DNA of 64,000 nt, taken from the NCBI GenBank assembly GCA_963759115.1, contig CAVWXT010000005.1, positions 1,798,001-1,862,000 of the forward strand, written 5' to 3'. The translations under genes and the position numbers were made by a program. The notes under the pieces are model-generated. The model ran no database searches. It was not told the origin of the DNA and worked only from the letters and a program-made list of their open reading frames with translations. The DNA comes from CAVWXT01 sp963759115. Lineage in GTDB: Bacteria > Planctomycetota > Planctomycetia > Pirellulales > Thermoguttaceae. Below are positions 10,755 to 20,110 of this stretch, piece after piece (positions within the stretch are counted from its first letter, which is position 1; every line of letters begins with the position of its first letter).

Positions 10755-11758
10755 CTATCCCACTGCCGAGCCCAACAACCGCATCGCGTGGTAGAGCACG
10801 GCGATCACGCCAATCGCTGCGAGGATGGTCTTGATCTGGTCGGCGCCGGGCAGCGGTCCCGCCGGCGGTCCGGGCAGGGCGGCCGTCGGGGCCGAATGCG
10901 CCACTGTGTTCCCCGCAGCCAACACTGGCGTCTCCGCCCTTGCGGGCCACGCCGAGACGGTCGCCGACGGCGCCGGCAACGAGGGAACGGGTGACAACCG
11001 TGCCGCACTGGGCGGCGCTTCAGCCACGGGTGTCGCCGGGATGGCGGCAATCGCCGCCGCGGGCGGCCGTTCGCCCCGCGATTGCTGGGCCAACAGCGCC
11101 TGCGCCGAGACCCGCTGGAAGTCGCCGTCCGCCGAGGCGAGGAACCAGCGGAGCCGGCCGCAATAGCTGCCCGTGGTCCGTCCGAAGGCCGAGCCGAACA
11201 ACACGCCGGCCAGTTCGCCGCGGCTGTTGAGGATCGGCCCGCCCGAGTCGCCGTTCCGCGCCGGCGCCGACAGCTCGATCATCTCGAAGGGCTGATTGCC
11301 GCCGGGCGAGACGTATTGCGTGCATCGGCCGGTCACGGCGCGATACGAGCCGCTGCCGTAGCCGGCGATGGTCAGCGGCTCGCCGGGCCGGGGCGCCTGG
11401 TTCGACAGCGACGATCGGGCTGCACGTTCGGCCGCCGGATGGCCAAGGCCGCCAGGTCCCAGTCGCGGTCGGTCCGCAGCAGGACGGCCGCCGAGCGGAA
11501 GCCGTCGGGAAAGAAGACGGTGATCGGCCCGGCGGCGTCGCGCACCACGTGCCAGTTGGTGACGACCAGGCCGGAGGATTCGTTGACGGCCACCAGCGTG
11601 CCGGAGCCGTAGGCGGTGCCGTCGCGTTCGGGCGCGACCACCCGCACCACGGCCGGATGCGGCGCCGAGAACGAGGGCGCCGGCGTGAAGTCGGATTGCG
11701 CCGAGGCGGTCGAAGCGGCGCATAGCGCAATCGGCAGCAGCACCAAGAGCCGTGTCAC
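10755..11758 (-). CDS. Exported trypsin-like serine protease with C-terminal membrane segment (frameshifted)
   Basis: Chymotrypsin-fold serine protease. The triad is visible: His in VVTNWHVV, Asp in DRDWDLAAL, Ser in ARNGDSGGPI. I chose the GTG at 11758 because it begins a clean signal peptide (TRLLVLLPIALCAASTASAQS); an upstream ATG at 11860 would add 34 unlikely residues. A frameshift near 11425 separates the His/Asp half from the Ser half. A Pro/Ala-rich linker follows the protease domain, then a hydrophobic C-terminal helix (IKTILAAIGVIAVLYHAM) that may anchor it to a membrane. The target is unknown. Confidence 0.82.
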
Positions 11759-11915
11759 GGTGGGTCGGTCCCGAGGTGATCCAAGCAGCGCAGCAACCCG
11801 TCTAGCGGCCAATGCGGCGTCGGCCGCTACACGCCAATGGCATTCGTCCGTGAGTGCCAACAGACGGAACTCCCCGTCCTCGCTCTTTCTTCGGCCGCCG
11901 CGCCGAACCGCCGAT

Positions 11916-13203
11916 TCAGCGTTTCTCGATGGGGACGTAGTCGGTTTCGTTCGGGCCGGTGTAGATTTGCCGGGGGCGCAAGATTTTCGTGGTCGGATCG
12001 TCGTGCTGCTCCTTCCACTGGGCGATCCAGCCCGGCAGCCGGCCGATGGCGAAACAGACGGTGAACATGTTGGTGGGGATGCCCATCGCCCGCAGCAGGA
12101 TGCCGCTGTAGAAGTCCACGTTCGGATAGAGCCGCCGCTCGACGAAGTAGGGGTCGGCCAGGGCCAGCTCTTCGAGCTTGCGGGCGATGTCCAGCAGCGG
12201 GTCCTTCCGCTTCAGTTGGGCGAAGACCTTGTCGCAGGCCTCCTTGAGGATCTTCGCCCGCGGATCGTAGTTCCGATAGATGCGGTGGCCGAAGCCGTAG
12301 AGGCGGAAGGGGTTGGTCTTGTCCTTGGCGTCGCGGATGCAATCTTCGGGCGAGAGTCCGCCGCGGTGGATGCGGTCGAGCATTTCCATGACTTCGACGT
12401 TGGCCCCGCCGTGCAGCGGGCCCCACAGGGCGCAGACGGCCGCCGCGCAGGAGGCGAACAGGTTGGCCTTCGCCGAGCCCACCACCCGCACCGTCGACGT
12501 GCTGCAATTCTGCTCGTGGTCGCCGTGGAGGATGAAGATCAGGTTCAGGGCGTCCTCCACTTCCCGCGTCACGATGTACTGCTGGTGCGGAAGCGAGAAC
12601 ATCATGTGCAGGAAGTTGGCGCAGTAGCGGAGGTGCGGGTCGGGATAGTTGAACGGCAGGCCCAGCGAGCGGCGGTAGGAAAAGGCGGCGATGGTGCGGA
12701 CCTTGCTGATCAGCCGCGCGGCCGCCTCTTCCAGCGATTCCTCGTCCTCCAGGGCCAGGAACGGCTGGTGGTAGCAGGCCAGGTTGCTCAACGTGGCCGA
12801 GAGGATGGCCATCGGCGGGGCGTCGGGCGGGATGTGCTGGAACTGGTGCTTCACGCCCTCGTGCAGCAGCTCGTTGGCCGTCAACAGGTCGCTGAACCGG
12901 GCCAGTTCCTCCCGCTTGCGGCAGCCGCCCGAAGATCAGCATCCACGCCACCTCGACGAAGTTGGGCTTGGCGGTGAACTGCTCGATGGGGATGCCGCGA
13001 TAGCGGAGGATGCCCTTGTCGCCGTCGATGAAGGTGATGGCGCTGCGGCAGACGCCCGTGTTGCCCAGCGACGGATCGTAGGTGATCAGGCCGGTCTGAT
13101 CGCGCAGCTTCGTGATGTCGACGGCCCGCTCGCCCTCCGTTCCCTCGAGGACGGGCAGTTCGATCCGCTGGTCGCCGATGGTCAGAATCGCCTTGTCCGG
13201 CAT
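11916..13203 (-). CDS. gltA: Citrate synthase (one frameshift)
   Basis: Joins acetyl-CoA and oxaloacetate to citrate, the entry step of the TCA cycle; cytoplasmic. The start ATG at 13203 lies behind GGGGAG. The N-terminal part contains GDKGILRYRGIPIEQ and VEVAWMLIFGRLP. The C-terminal part contains LHGDHEQNCSTSTVR, GPLHGGANVEVMEML and GFGHRIYRNYDPRA, the active-site regions of type II citrate synthase. Near 12915 one extra base breaks the frame: removing it gives LPKREELARFSDLLTANELL, as expected for the family. The total length, about 429 residues, is normal. It lies 20 bases downstream of the isomerase-like gene and is probably in the same operon. Confidence 0.93.
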
Positions 13204-13223
13204 AGCCAAAACTCCCCGTTCGT

Positions 13224-14076
13224 TCAGATCACCGCCAGCACGCCCTGGACATAACCGACCGATTCGGCCAGGCCCGGCAGCGGGTCTTTGCCGTCTTTCT
13301 CGTATTCGAAGGACGTGACGCCCGCGTAAGTGGATCTTCTCCAGCGTGCGAAGGAACTTGGGCATGTCGATCACCCCGCGGCCGGCCTCGACCGTCTTGC
13401 CCTCGCCGGTCATCGCCGAAACGTCCTTGATGTGGATGTCGAACAGCCGGTCGGCGAACTGCTCGGCCGCCTGGCTCGGATCGATGCCGCAATAAGCGGC
13501 GTGGCCGATGTCGATGCACAGCCCGATGCGGCGGTCGAGATTCTTGATCTTCTCGTATGCCACGTCGGGCGTGCGATAGAGCTTGTCGACCGGCCCGTGA
13601 TTGTGGATCGCCACGCGGATGTCGTACTGCTGAACCTTCTCATTGACCAGCGGGAGCAGTTCGTGGACGGGCACGCCGACAATCACCTTCATCCCGGCGC
13701 CCTTGGCATACTCGAAGGCCCGATCAACCTCCGCGGCCTTGTTCATGTAGACGACCCCGCAGCCGTAAAGGTCGAGGCCGGCCGCTTTCGCCTTCGCCGC
13801 GGCCTCGGCCAGTTTCTCGGGCGAACTGCTCATCGGCAGGTGGGTGTCCTTCAGGCAGATGTATCTCAGTCCCACCCGCTTGGCCATGGCCAGCGTCTGG
13901 TCGAGAGAGAACTCGCGGCACGTATAGGAAGCCAGCCCCAACTTCAGGGCCTGGCCGGCGTGCGGCTGGACGGCCGGCCGATCGGCAGCGGCGCCCCGGG
14001 CAAGACCGCGGTGAGCTGCCAGCGAGGCTGCGGCCCCGATGCCGGCCCATTGCAGGAAGTGTCGTCTGGTTGGCAT
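13224..14076 (-). CDS. Tat-exported sugar phosphate isomerase/epimerase-like protein (one frameshift)
   Basis: AP-endonuclease-2-type TIM-barrel protein. It starts at the ATG at 14076, behind CAGGAGAAG, with a twin-arginine signal (TRRHFLQWAGIGAAASLA), so it is exported folded. Barrel features include VRYICLKDTHLP-like, VAIHNHGP, GLCIDIGHAAYCGIDP and DRLFDIHIKDVS, which supply the usual metal ligands. An extra T near 13330 breaks the last 30 residues; corrected, it ends YAGVTSFEYEKDGKDPLP...GVLAVI with a stop at 13224-13226. The sugar substrate is not predictable. A single 825-residue open frame that covers this gene and half of gltA is an artefact of the frameshifts. Confidence 0.8.
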
Positions 14077-14103
14077 GATCTTCTCCTGATTGTAGGTACA
14101 CCG

Positions 14104-14290
14104 CGTGGTCGGTTGGGGACTGACCCATTTTTCGGCGAGAAATTGTCTTTTGCGAGAAAAACATCGGCCGAAAATATGGACCTGTCCCCTTCCGCGACGC
14201 AAAGGGGACAGTCCCATTTTCGCGGCGGTCAGGCCTATTCGCGCCGCAACGTTCTCCTTGCCGCAAAAATCGGGACAGTCCCCGGCAAAC
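14104..14290. repeat. Cluster of GGGACAGTCCC-type short palindromic repeats
   Basis: Four related motifs lie within 190 bases: GGGGACTGACCC (about 14115), GACCTGTCCCC (about 14181), GGGGACAGTCCC (about 14207) and CGGGACAGTCCCC (about 14271). Each of the last two is a palindrome around one central base. They resemble REP-type dispersed elements. Function unknown. Confidence 0.55.
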
Positions 14291-14332
14291 GGTCTCATTT
14301 CCAAAGGGTTCTATCGTAGACAGCCGACAGGC

Positions 14333-14342
14333 GATTGTCAAT
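14333..14342. repeat. Candidate left attachment repeat of integrative element
   Basis: The 10-mer GATTGTCAAT here recurs at 21559-21568, just past the integrase gene. The two copies bracket the whole set of element genes. The match is short, so chance is possible. Confidence 0.4.
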
Positions 14343-14623
14343 CCTAGCGTGACAGGCGTACACCATTCCGACACCGTGCCGACAATGACATCCCGAGAAA
14401 AAGGCCACCGTTCCGACGTGCGGCCGTCGGGGTGCCAAGAGTGTGCCGAGGGCGGTTCTGGCAACACTTGCGGCAACAGTGCGGAGTTTCTGACGGTGTG
14501 ATAGAATGAGCAAAGCCGGGAAGGCCCTCGACGGAGGGCCAAGTGCCCGGGCGGGTGTCTGTGGGAAATCTCCAATCGCCCACGACATCCGCCCGGCGAC
14601 CTGGCTGGAAAGGATTGGAGATC

Positions 14624-15088
14624 ATGGCGAAGTCAAAGAAGGGCGAGCGACCCAACACGCCGGTACAAGAGCCCGACCAATTCGACGCGGCGTGGCAGCG
14701 ATACGTGGTACGGGTCAAAGTGCTTGGGCTCGATCCCGACAACTGCTACTTGCCGGCAGACGACCCGCGGTCGAAAGAGTTGTACAAGGCCCTGCGCGAT
14801 TATGACGCCGACCTGGCTGAGTTGCGGGCCGCCGCTTTGCCGACTATCGCGGGGAAGACCCAACCGCAGCCATCTTTAGTCGGGAAGGGTGTTTCCCCGC
14901 GTGATGCGTGGTTTCTAGCCCAGTACGAAGCCCGCGGGACGGACACCTGTCACAAGCCCGCGAAGATTCACGCGATGTGGGATGCGATGAAGACAACGGA
15001 ACGGGCGGCAATCTGCCCCGACGCCACCAACAAGATTGCGAAGTCCACAATCGACAAAATCATTAAACGTGCCAAGCGGAAGACATAG
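14624..15088 (+). CDS. Hypothetical protein, first gene of the integrative element
   Basis: 154 residues, no domain recognised. I prefer the ATG at 14624, which follows ATTGGAGATC, over an in-frame upstream start at 14543. It is basic and soluble, with a middle region LGLDPDNCYLPADDPRSKELYKALRDYDADL and a lysine-rich end (KSTIDKIIKRAKRKT). It leads a series of same-strand, tightly spaced element genes. Confidence 0.6.
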   Translation: MAKSKKGERPNTPVQEPDQFDAAWQRYVVRVKVLGLDPDNCYLPADDPRSKELYKALRDYDADLAELRAAALPTIAGKTQPQPSLVGKGVSPRDAWFLAQYEARGTDTCHKPAKIHAMWDAMKTTERAAICPDATNKIAKSTIDKIIKRAKRKT

Positions 15089-15185
15089 CCGGGGAAAATA
15101 CCCCCAGTTGCCCCCAGTTACCCCCAGCGTTGCCCCACGTTTTCCGCTTTGACGTGCCCCCCGTGCCCCTGATTCAATTAGGGGC

Positions 15186-15380
15186 ATGACAAAACTACTC
15201 ACCGAATCCGAAGCGGCTGACTTTCTACAGTTGACGCCGCGGCAAGTGTTGCGACTCGCAAACCGCGGGGAACTGCCCCGTGTGGTCTTTCCTAACAGGG
15301 AAGTCCGATTCGATCAAGGCGACCTTGTAGCGTTTGTCGAATTGCATAAGCAGCCTGTGGCCGAAAGGGGTGCAACGTGA
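15186..15380 (+). CDS. Excisionase-like helix-turn-helix protein
   Basis: 64-residue MerR/excisionase-type (HTH_17) DNA-binding protein: LTESEAADFLQLTPRQVLRLANRGELP followed by FPNREVRFDQGDLVAFVE is the classic winged-helix layout. In a small integrative element such a protein typically directs excision or regulates transcription. Its stop overlaps the GTG of a possible next frame at 15377. Confidence 0.75.
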   Translation: MTKLLTESEAADFLQLTPRQVLRLANRGELPRVVFPNREVRFDQGDLVAFVELHKQPVAERGAT

Positions 15381-15535
15381 ACCCCCGCCCCCTCAACACC
15401 CCGCCCCCGAGGCCCAAAAGGCGGAACGGGGCTGACGCCGGCTGGCGCGGAATTGTTTGCTCCCTGATGTCGATTTGGGGTATTGTTTGGGTAACTTTTC
15501 TGTTTGCGTCGCTCGCCCCGTGGGACAATCGGGGC

Positions 15536-15733
15536 ATGCTTACTCAGTCACCACTTCTGCAAGCCGGCCCAATGGCCCGGCGTCTTCGCGTGCCTGTGCG
15601 ATGGCTTCGCAGCGAAGCCGAAGCCGGCCGAATCCCGCATATCAAAGCCGAGCGGGTCTTGCTGTTTGACCCGTCGACGGTCGAGCGGGTGCTTGTCGAG
15701 CGTGCCCAACAAGGAACGGAGGTCGCGCGATGA
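15536..15733 (+). CDS. Second small winged-helix (HTH) protein
   Basis: 65 residues from the ATG at 15536: PLLQAGPMARRLRVPVRWLR then EAEAGRIPHIKAERVLLFDPSTVERVLVERA, again an excisionase-like winged helix. An in-frame GTG at 15377 overlaps the previous stop and would add 53 residues with a hydrophobic stretch (IWGIVWVTFLFASLAPW); I consider the shorter form more likely because it is a complete domain. Its end overlaps the next start (ATGA). Confidence 0.65.
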   Translation: MLTQSPLLQAGPMARRLRVPVRWLRSEAEAGRIPHIKAERVLLFDPSTVERVLVERAQQGTEVAR

Positions 15734-16026
15734 AACGCCCCCTCGACACTCCCGCCCCGCGTGCCCTTGGTTCGATTCACCGTGACGAAGTGCTGCCCTT
15801 TGCCGTGGCCGCGGCCCGGCTTGGGTGGTGCGCGAAGTCCAGAAGGTTCGCACAACGCGACGGGCTTAGGGTCATTCCCTATGGTCGCTATCAATACGTC
15901 AGAGGTTCGGACGTTCTCGCGTTTTTCGACCGGCTGGTCGACCAGGCCGGCCAGGCCGGCGACCAGGGAGGGCCGAGTAGTCAACAAAAAACCCCGCGTG
16001 GCGACGGGCGTGCTACACGGGGTTAG
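15730..16026 (+). CDS. Small HTH-like element protein
   Basis: 98 residues, overlapping the previous gene by four bases, which suggests translational coupling. The centre (VAAARLGWCAKSRRFAQRDGLRVIPYGRY then YVRGSDVLAFFDRLV) resembles the winged-helix pattern of its two neighbours, with a low-complexity tail. Probably DNA-binding; not assigned further. Confidence 0.6.
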   Translation: MKRPLDTPAPRALGSIHRDEVLPFAVAAARLGWCAKSRRFAQRDGLRVIPYGRYQYVRGSDVLAFFDRLVDQAGQAGDQGGPSSQQKTPRGDGRATRG

Positions 16027-16038
16027 GAGTCTGTTCCC

Positions 16039-17507
16039 ATGTATGCTACAACATTCTGCGAGAGACGGCAAGGCCCTTCCCGGCGAAACGGGCGGCCGAA
16101 AACCTCAGGGCGCGGCAAAGTAGGACTAGTCCTACTTTCGCAAGTTCCGCTCGACAAAATCTGCCCGTCGCCCGAAAATGAGGCCCTCTATCGCCCCGTC
16201 GATCCCGCCGACCCCGAGATCATCGCTCTGGCCCAGAGTATCCGCGAGCGTGGCGTCCGCGAGCCGTTGGTGGTCACGGTCGACGGGTACATTCTCAGCG
16301 GCCACCGTCGCTATGCCGCGGCCAAGCTGGCAGGTCTAACCGCGGTGCCCTGCCGGACGGAAAATGTCCGCCGGGAGCTAAAGGGCAAGGTGAACCCGGA
16401 ATTCTTGCGGCTGCTATGCGAGTACAACCGGCAGCGCGTGAAGTCGTTTGACGAAAAGTTCCGGGAGGAGGCGGTATCGGCTAATCCCGAAGTCGCCTAC
16501 CAATCGCTGATTGAACATCGGGAGGAGCGGTCCCGGCTGGACCTCGACACCCTCGACATCCGGGAAGAAAAGCCGCGGAAGGAAATCAGCAAGGCCAAAT
16601 GGCCGTTCTTGGAAGCCATCAGGCGGGTTATCGTGGACCGCCAAAAGTTTTGGCCCCTATCTGACCGCCAGATTCACTACGCCCTGTTGAACGATCCGCC
16701 GCTGATTCATGCCAGCAAACCGGATTCGACCTATCGCAACAATGCCACGAGCTACAAGGCGCTGACGGAGTTGCTGACGCGCGCCCGCGTGGCCACCCTC
16801 ATTCCGATGCGCGTCATTCAGGACGCCACGCGGCCCGTGGTGGTGTGGAACGTGCATCGTGACGTGCAAGGTTTCATCCGCGGCCAAGTAGATGGATTCT
16901 GCAAAGGGTATTGGCGCGACCTTGATGCAATCGCAGCCGAACCATATCGAGATCATCGGCGAGAAAAACACCGTCGATTCGATCATCCGGCCCGTGGCGG
17001 AGCGATATTGCATCCCCTACACCATCGGCCGCGGCTATTGCTCCCTGCGCCCGCGCTACGACATTGCGCAGCGGTTCAAGAAAAGCGGCAAGAACCAACT
17101 CGTCCTGTTGATGCTTTCTGACTTCGATCCCGATGGCGAAGAAATCGCGCACTCGTTCGCCCGGTCGCTACGCGACGACTTCTTGATCGACGAAATCGAA
17201 CCGGTCAAGGTGGCGCTGACTGCCGACCAGGTGGAAGAGTTTGACTTGCCGCCGATGATGAAGCGCTAAGACGGGTTCCGCCAACTATCAGCGTTTCTCC
17301 GACGAACACGGCGACGATGTATGGGAACTGGAGGCGTTGCCGCCCGAAACGCTCCAGCGCGTGCTACAAGAGGCGATAGATCAAGTTATCGACGTGGAGG
17401 CGTTCAACCACGAGATCGACCAGGAGAAGGCCGACGCCGCCAAGCTGGAGGCCGTGCGGAAGATCATGCTGGACACGTTCAAGGGCTGGAGGGGCGACGA
17501 TGAATAG
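16039..17507 (+). CDS. ParB-like nuclease domain fused to a Topo VI-A/Spo11-like and Toprim module (two frameshifts)
   Basis: The start ATG at 16039 follows TTAGGAGT. Residues about 30-115 form a ParB/Srx-type domain (VPLDKICPSPENEALYRPV...GYILSGHRRYAAAKLAG). The middle has LSDRQIHYALLNDPP and a winged-helix-like YRNNATSYKALTELLTRARV, reminiscent of the 5Y-CAP region of topoisomerase VI A, with the Tyr in a comparable place. Then comes a Toprim domain: IIGEKNTVDSIIRPVAE (Glu) and LMLSDFDPDGEEIA (DxD). Frame changes at about 16920 and 17267 are bridged by perfect domain continuity; the last frame ends WRGDDE at 17507. Likely binds or cuts DNA in replication, partition or mobilisation of the element. 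Domain reading is strong, biochemical role open. Confidence 0.75.
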
Positions 17508-17955
17508 GGCCATAGCGATACGTCGGGGTTCGCGTCCCGACTGGCCACTGAGGGAGTCTGTTGCGCGGGATGGGTTACGTTGTGCCGATGCTTTCTCCCT
17601 GAAAAAAGAATCGGAGCGATGGGAGCCGGGTACAAAACTCCCCGGCGGTTGTAACCTTTAGGACAGCGCGAGCAGTCGCGCCAAACGGTAGAGGTGAACT
17701 GACAAACCGAAAGAGCGGTTCCCGCATATCCGCGGGTTTTCCCCAGGCAACGGCGTGCTAGTGGATGCACGATACCCCCCTACGTCCTGGTCCACAAGTG
17801 ACGAAAGAAAAACCGCTCGTATAAGGCCAGTCAGACAACAGGGTAACTCCCTTGACAGAGCACAACAGACGCATACAGCAGACAGTCATACGCCGTCACC
17901 GGGGAAGGCCGGGGCTGCGCACAGCGTGCATCACTTTTTCAGGAGGTAAGCCATA
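17508..17955. other. 450-base stretch with no clear gene
   Basis: No convincing coding sequence. It contains a stable hairpin at about 17525-17544 (GTCGGGG / TCCCGAC around TTCGCG) and ends in the strong RBS AGGAGG (17941-17946) of the next gene. A structured RNA is possible but not shown. Confidence 0.4.
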
Positions 17956-18189
17956 GTGCCGGATTCTTTCGCAAACCCCGGACTCGTTGAGTACGACAGT
18001 GGACAGCCTGCCACACTTGGCCCCGGACGGCCCGCTATGCCGGCACAGAAACGCGCCACGACCGTCAAGGCAAAGAAACCCACCTCTCGCGCCGCGACGC
18101 AAGGGCTTGGCAAGCCGCCCATCGTCTGCGTTGACCACTTGGACAATCCGGTCTGCCCGAACTGCGGACCTCCACCTATCGTTTGTTGA
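17956..18189 (+). CDS. Small basic protein with C-terminal CxxC
   Basis: 77 residues from a GTG, chosen because AGGAGG lies 9 bases upstream. The N-terminal half is basic and Ala/Pro-rich; the end VDHLDNPVCPNCGPPPIVC carries one CxxC and a final Cys, possibly a zinc knuckle. No function recognised. Confidence 0.55.
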   Translation: MPDSFANPGLVEYDSGQPATLGPGRPAMPAQKRATTVKAKKPTSRAATQGLGKPPIVCVDHLDNPVCPNCGPPPIVC

Positions 18190-18217
18190 CCCTATCCCCT
18201 TTTTTCTGAGGAATCCC

Positions 18218-18478
18218 ATGAGCGAATCGAAACAGAATCGTGAACATCCGCGCGAATTCGCCGGGTTGCAATCCTATGACCCGAACGCGAAGCTGTACTC
18301 GTTTGCCGACCTTGGCCGGATTTTGACAACCGTGCTAAAGATTGTTGAATTGAACGCGCGGTTGCGCGAGCGGGGCGTGGCAATGAGCATCGTCGGCGGT
18401 GACAACGCCAGCGGCGAACTGAGCGAGGAGCGGATTGCGGAATTAGTCGGCCAAGCGCTCAGACAGATCAACGGCTAA
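18218..18478 (+). CDS. Small hypothetical element protein
   Basis: 86 residues from the ATG at 18218, behind CTGAGGAATCCC. Helical protein (YSFADLGRILTTVLKIVELNARLRERG; ELSEERIAELVGQALRQING). It lies in the same-strand run between the zinc-knuckle protein and the coiled-coil protein. Not recognised. Confidence 0.55.
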   Translation: MSESKQNREHPREFAGLQSYDPNAKLYSFADLGRILTTVLKIVELNARLRERGVAMSIVGGDNASGELSEERIAELVGQALRQING

Positions 18479-18503
18479 CCATCAACTCCGAAAGGTTCCT
18501 ATC

Positions 18504-18944
18504 GTGTCCACAACCATCGAATCTCTGACCTCCCGTGCGGACGAACGGCGGGAACAGGCCGAAGCCGGGTATGACGCCCTGGTCGGTAAGCTGACTGTCG
18601 GCGAGCAGCCCGCGCTACCGGAAGCGGAAAAAGTCTTGGCCGCAGTTGGACGAACGCCGCAAGACCTGGCGGCGGAAGTCGCCCGTCGACAACGCATCTT
18701 GGCACTTGAGGCGACGATTGCCGAGCAGAACGCCACCATCGAAAAGGCGACTTCCGAAATGGAGCACTTGGCCGCAGAACGCGACTCGCTGGAAAAAGCG
18801 TATCTGGACGCCTACCGGACGTTCGGCTCCTCGACAAATGCCTTCACTCAGGCCAACGCATCGCGCCGGTTTGCCCAGGGTCGGCGGAGTGCGGCACAAC
18901 AGGAATTGACCACACTGCGGGGGGGATTGCGGGGACGGTCGTGA
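18504..18944 (+). CDS. Coiled-coil element protein
   Basis: 146 residues from a GTG preceded by AAAGG. Mostly alpha-helical with heptad-like stretches (RILALEATIAEQNATIEKATSEMEHLAAERDSLEKAY, given here as separate heptads). The stop overlaps the next GTG start. It resembles small structural or scaffold-like phage proteins only in character; no family recognised. Confidence 0.55.
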   Translation: MSTTIESLTSRADERREQAEAGYDALVGKLTVGEQPALPEAEKVLAAVGRTPQDLAAEVARRQRILALEATIAEQNATIEKATSEMEHLAAERDSLEKAYLDAYRTFGSSTNAFTQANASRRFAQGRRSAAQQELTTLRGGLRGRS

Positions 18945-19612
18945 CGAAGGCGAACCGCGGCCGGAAACCTCGATTGACTCCGCTGCTGACAAAACGAGTC
19001 TGCGCGGCGGTTCGCAAGGGCGTGTTCCTTCGCGCCGCCGCGGCCGCCGGCCCGATTGCCTACTCTACCCTGACGCACTGGCTGGCCGAAGGACAGCGAC
19101 CGGACGGCCGGACAGTCTATCGGCAATTTCGGCAACGGATAATCACCGCCCAGGCGGCCGCGCTTGGACGGGCAGAGGCGGAAGTCTACAGGACCGACCC
19201 GAGATTTTGGTTGACCCACTCTGTGCATCGCCATCGGTGGCACCGATGGAAGGAAGGCGAAATGGAGCTACGCGGCCGGATGCAAGTCGAACCGGTTGGG
19301 CCCGTCGCGTGCCCGTCGCCAATCGAGCACCTTCTCCAAGCATTTGCGATTCTTGACGAACTTGGGGTCCGCGATTATGTGGCACGGCAGCCGGAAGCCC
19401 AACAACTCTTGGCGGCGCCCGACGTGCCCACGTCCCCGCCGGCTGCCGACCTGGCATCGACGGCGGGGCCGCCCGCGCTGCCGAATGAGCGTCGGCCGCC
19501 GAGTCTGAGGAGGGCAAAGGCGGCGCTTCAGAAAAAACAGCAGAACGAAGCCGAAACCAGGGTAGCACATAGGAACAACGGCAAGAACAACGGCAATCGG
19601 AGGAAGCAATGA
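18941..19612 (+). CDS. HTH protein, possibly terminase-small-subunit-like
   Basis: 223 residues, GTG start overlapping the previous stop. The N-terminal part (LTKRVCAAVRKGVFLRAAAA then STLTHWLAEGQRP, VYRQFRQRI, DPRFWLTHS) reads as a helix-turn-helix followed by the conserved tail seen in terminase small subunits and related phage DNA-binding proteins. The C-terminal third is Ala/Pro- and Lys-rich and likely disordered. No large terminase or capsid gene is present nearby, so packaging by a helper phage would be needed if the call is right. Confidence 0.5.
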   Translation: MTKANRGRKPRLTPLLTKRVCAAVRKGVFLRAAAAAGPIAYSTLTHWLAEGQRPDGRTVYRQFRQRIITAQAAALGRAEAEVYRTDPRFWLTHSVHRHRWHRWKEGEMELRGRMQVEPVGPVACPSPIEHLLQAFAILDELGVRDYVARQPEAQQLLAAPDVPTSPPAADLASTAGPPALPNERRPPSLRRAKAALQKKQQNEAETRVAHRNNGKNNGNRRKQ

Positions 19613-19875
19613 GCCTATCCCCAACTATCGGTCACTGGCGATGGTATGCGGTCATGTTGCCCGACGCCGCGAAACTGACCGCCGCGCTAAGAGCGGTCGA
19701 AATCATCGGCCACGAAGTTTTCAGCGTGTCGTATGGCCCCGGCGGCATCCTGTTGACTTCGCGCATCTTAGTCACAAGCGCGAACAAAGAGCAGATTGAA
19801 CGGCTTGAACGTGGGCAGGGCGTGAAAGCGGTCGCCCCACCGACCAAGCGCCGGAAGAGGCCAGCGAACGCCTAG
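19609..19875 (+). CDS. Small hypothetical element protein
   Basis: 88 residues, overlapping the previous gene by four bases (ATGA) behind CGGAGG. Compact alpha/beta look (WYAVMLPDAAKLTAALRAVE...GPGGILLTSRILVTS) with a basic tail (PTKRRKRP). No family recognised. Confidence 0.55.
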   Translation: MSLSPTIGHWRWYAVMLPDAAKLTAALRAVEIIGHEVFSVSYGPGGILLTSRILVTSANKEQIERLERGQGVKAVAPPTKRRKRPANA

Positions 19876-19917
19876 CGTCGATTCTGAGGGGCACTTGGCC
19901 GGAAGGTATAGAACATC

Positions 19918-20085
19918 ATGCAAGCGCCTCAGAACGCATCAGCAAGGCCGGCAGCGAACCAGCCGATTAGTTTTCGGTCCGTCCGTCCGCGATGGTGCGA
20001 TGGCTGTCACCGGGCTGTGAACGTCTGGCCGTGTGTCGCGTGCATAGCCAGAAAGCGACTGGCCGAAAGGCGGAAAACTGGTTGA
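19918..20085 (+). CDS. Small zinc-ribbon protein
   Basis: 55 residues, found by reading the sequence because it is very short. RPRWCDGCHRAVNVWPCVACIARK holds two CxxC pairs 11 residues apart, a likely zinc ribbon. The stop codon overlaps the -35 box of the integrase promoter. Confidence 0.5.
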   Translation: MQAPQNASARPAANQPISFRSVRPRWCDGCHRAVNVWPCVACIARKRLAERRKTG

Positions 20086-20110
20086 CAGTTTCGGCGTTTT
20101 CGCCGATAAT
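20083..20110 (+). promoter_or_regulatory. Sigma70-type promoter with internal palindrome, upstream of integrase
   Basis: TTGACA (20083-20088), 16-base spacer, GATAAT (20105-20110). The spacer contains CGGCG-TTTT-CGCCG, a palindrome placed where an operator would block RNA polymerase, so repression by one of the element's HTH proteins is plausible. Confidence 0.5.

Larger units (their letters stand above)
14077..14623. other. Non-coding junction between backbone and integrative element
   Basis: No gene seen. It contains four variants of a GGGACAG-type repeat (14104-14290) and the left copy of the candidate attachment repeat (14333-14342). Confidence 0.5.

Noticed and set aside
9307..10950. 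Long minus-strand ORF (547 codons) opposite ceramidase-like paralog 3, and similar ones at 7914-8957 and 4945-6306
   Set aside because: Antisense shadows of GC-rich genes, with no recognisable domains.
11827..14304. One 825-residue open frame on the minus strand
   Set aside because: It is a chance read-through that joins the isomerase-like protein, the first part of citrate synthase and out-of-frame sequence; real gene starts and RBS lie inside it.
17525..17544. tRNA-like T-arm (GGGGTTCGCGTCCC)
   Set aside because: Loop size does not fit and there are no matching acceptor, D or anticodon arms.
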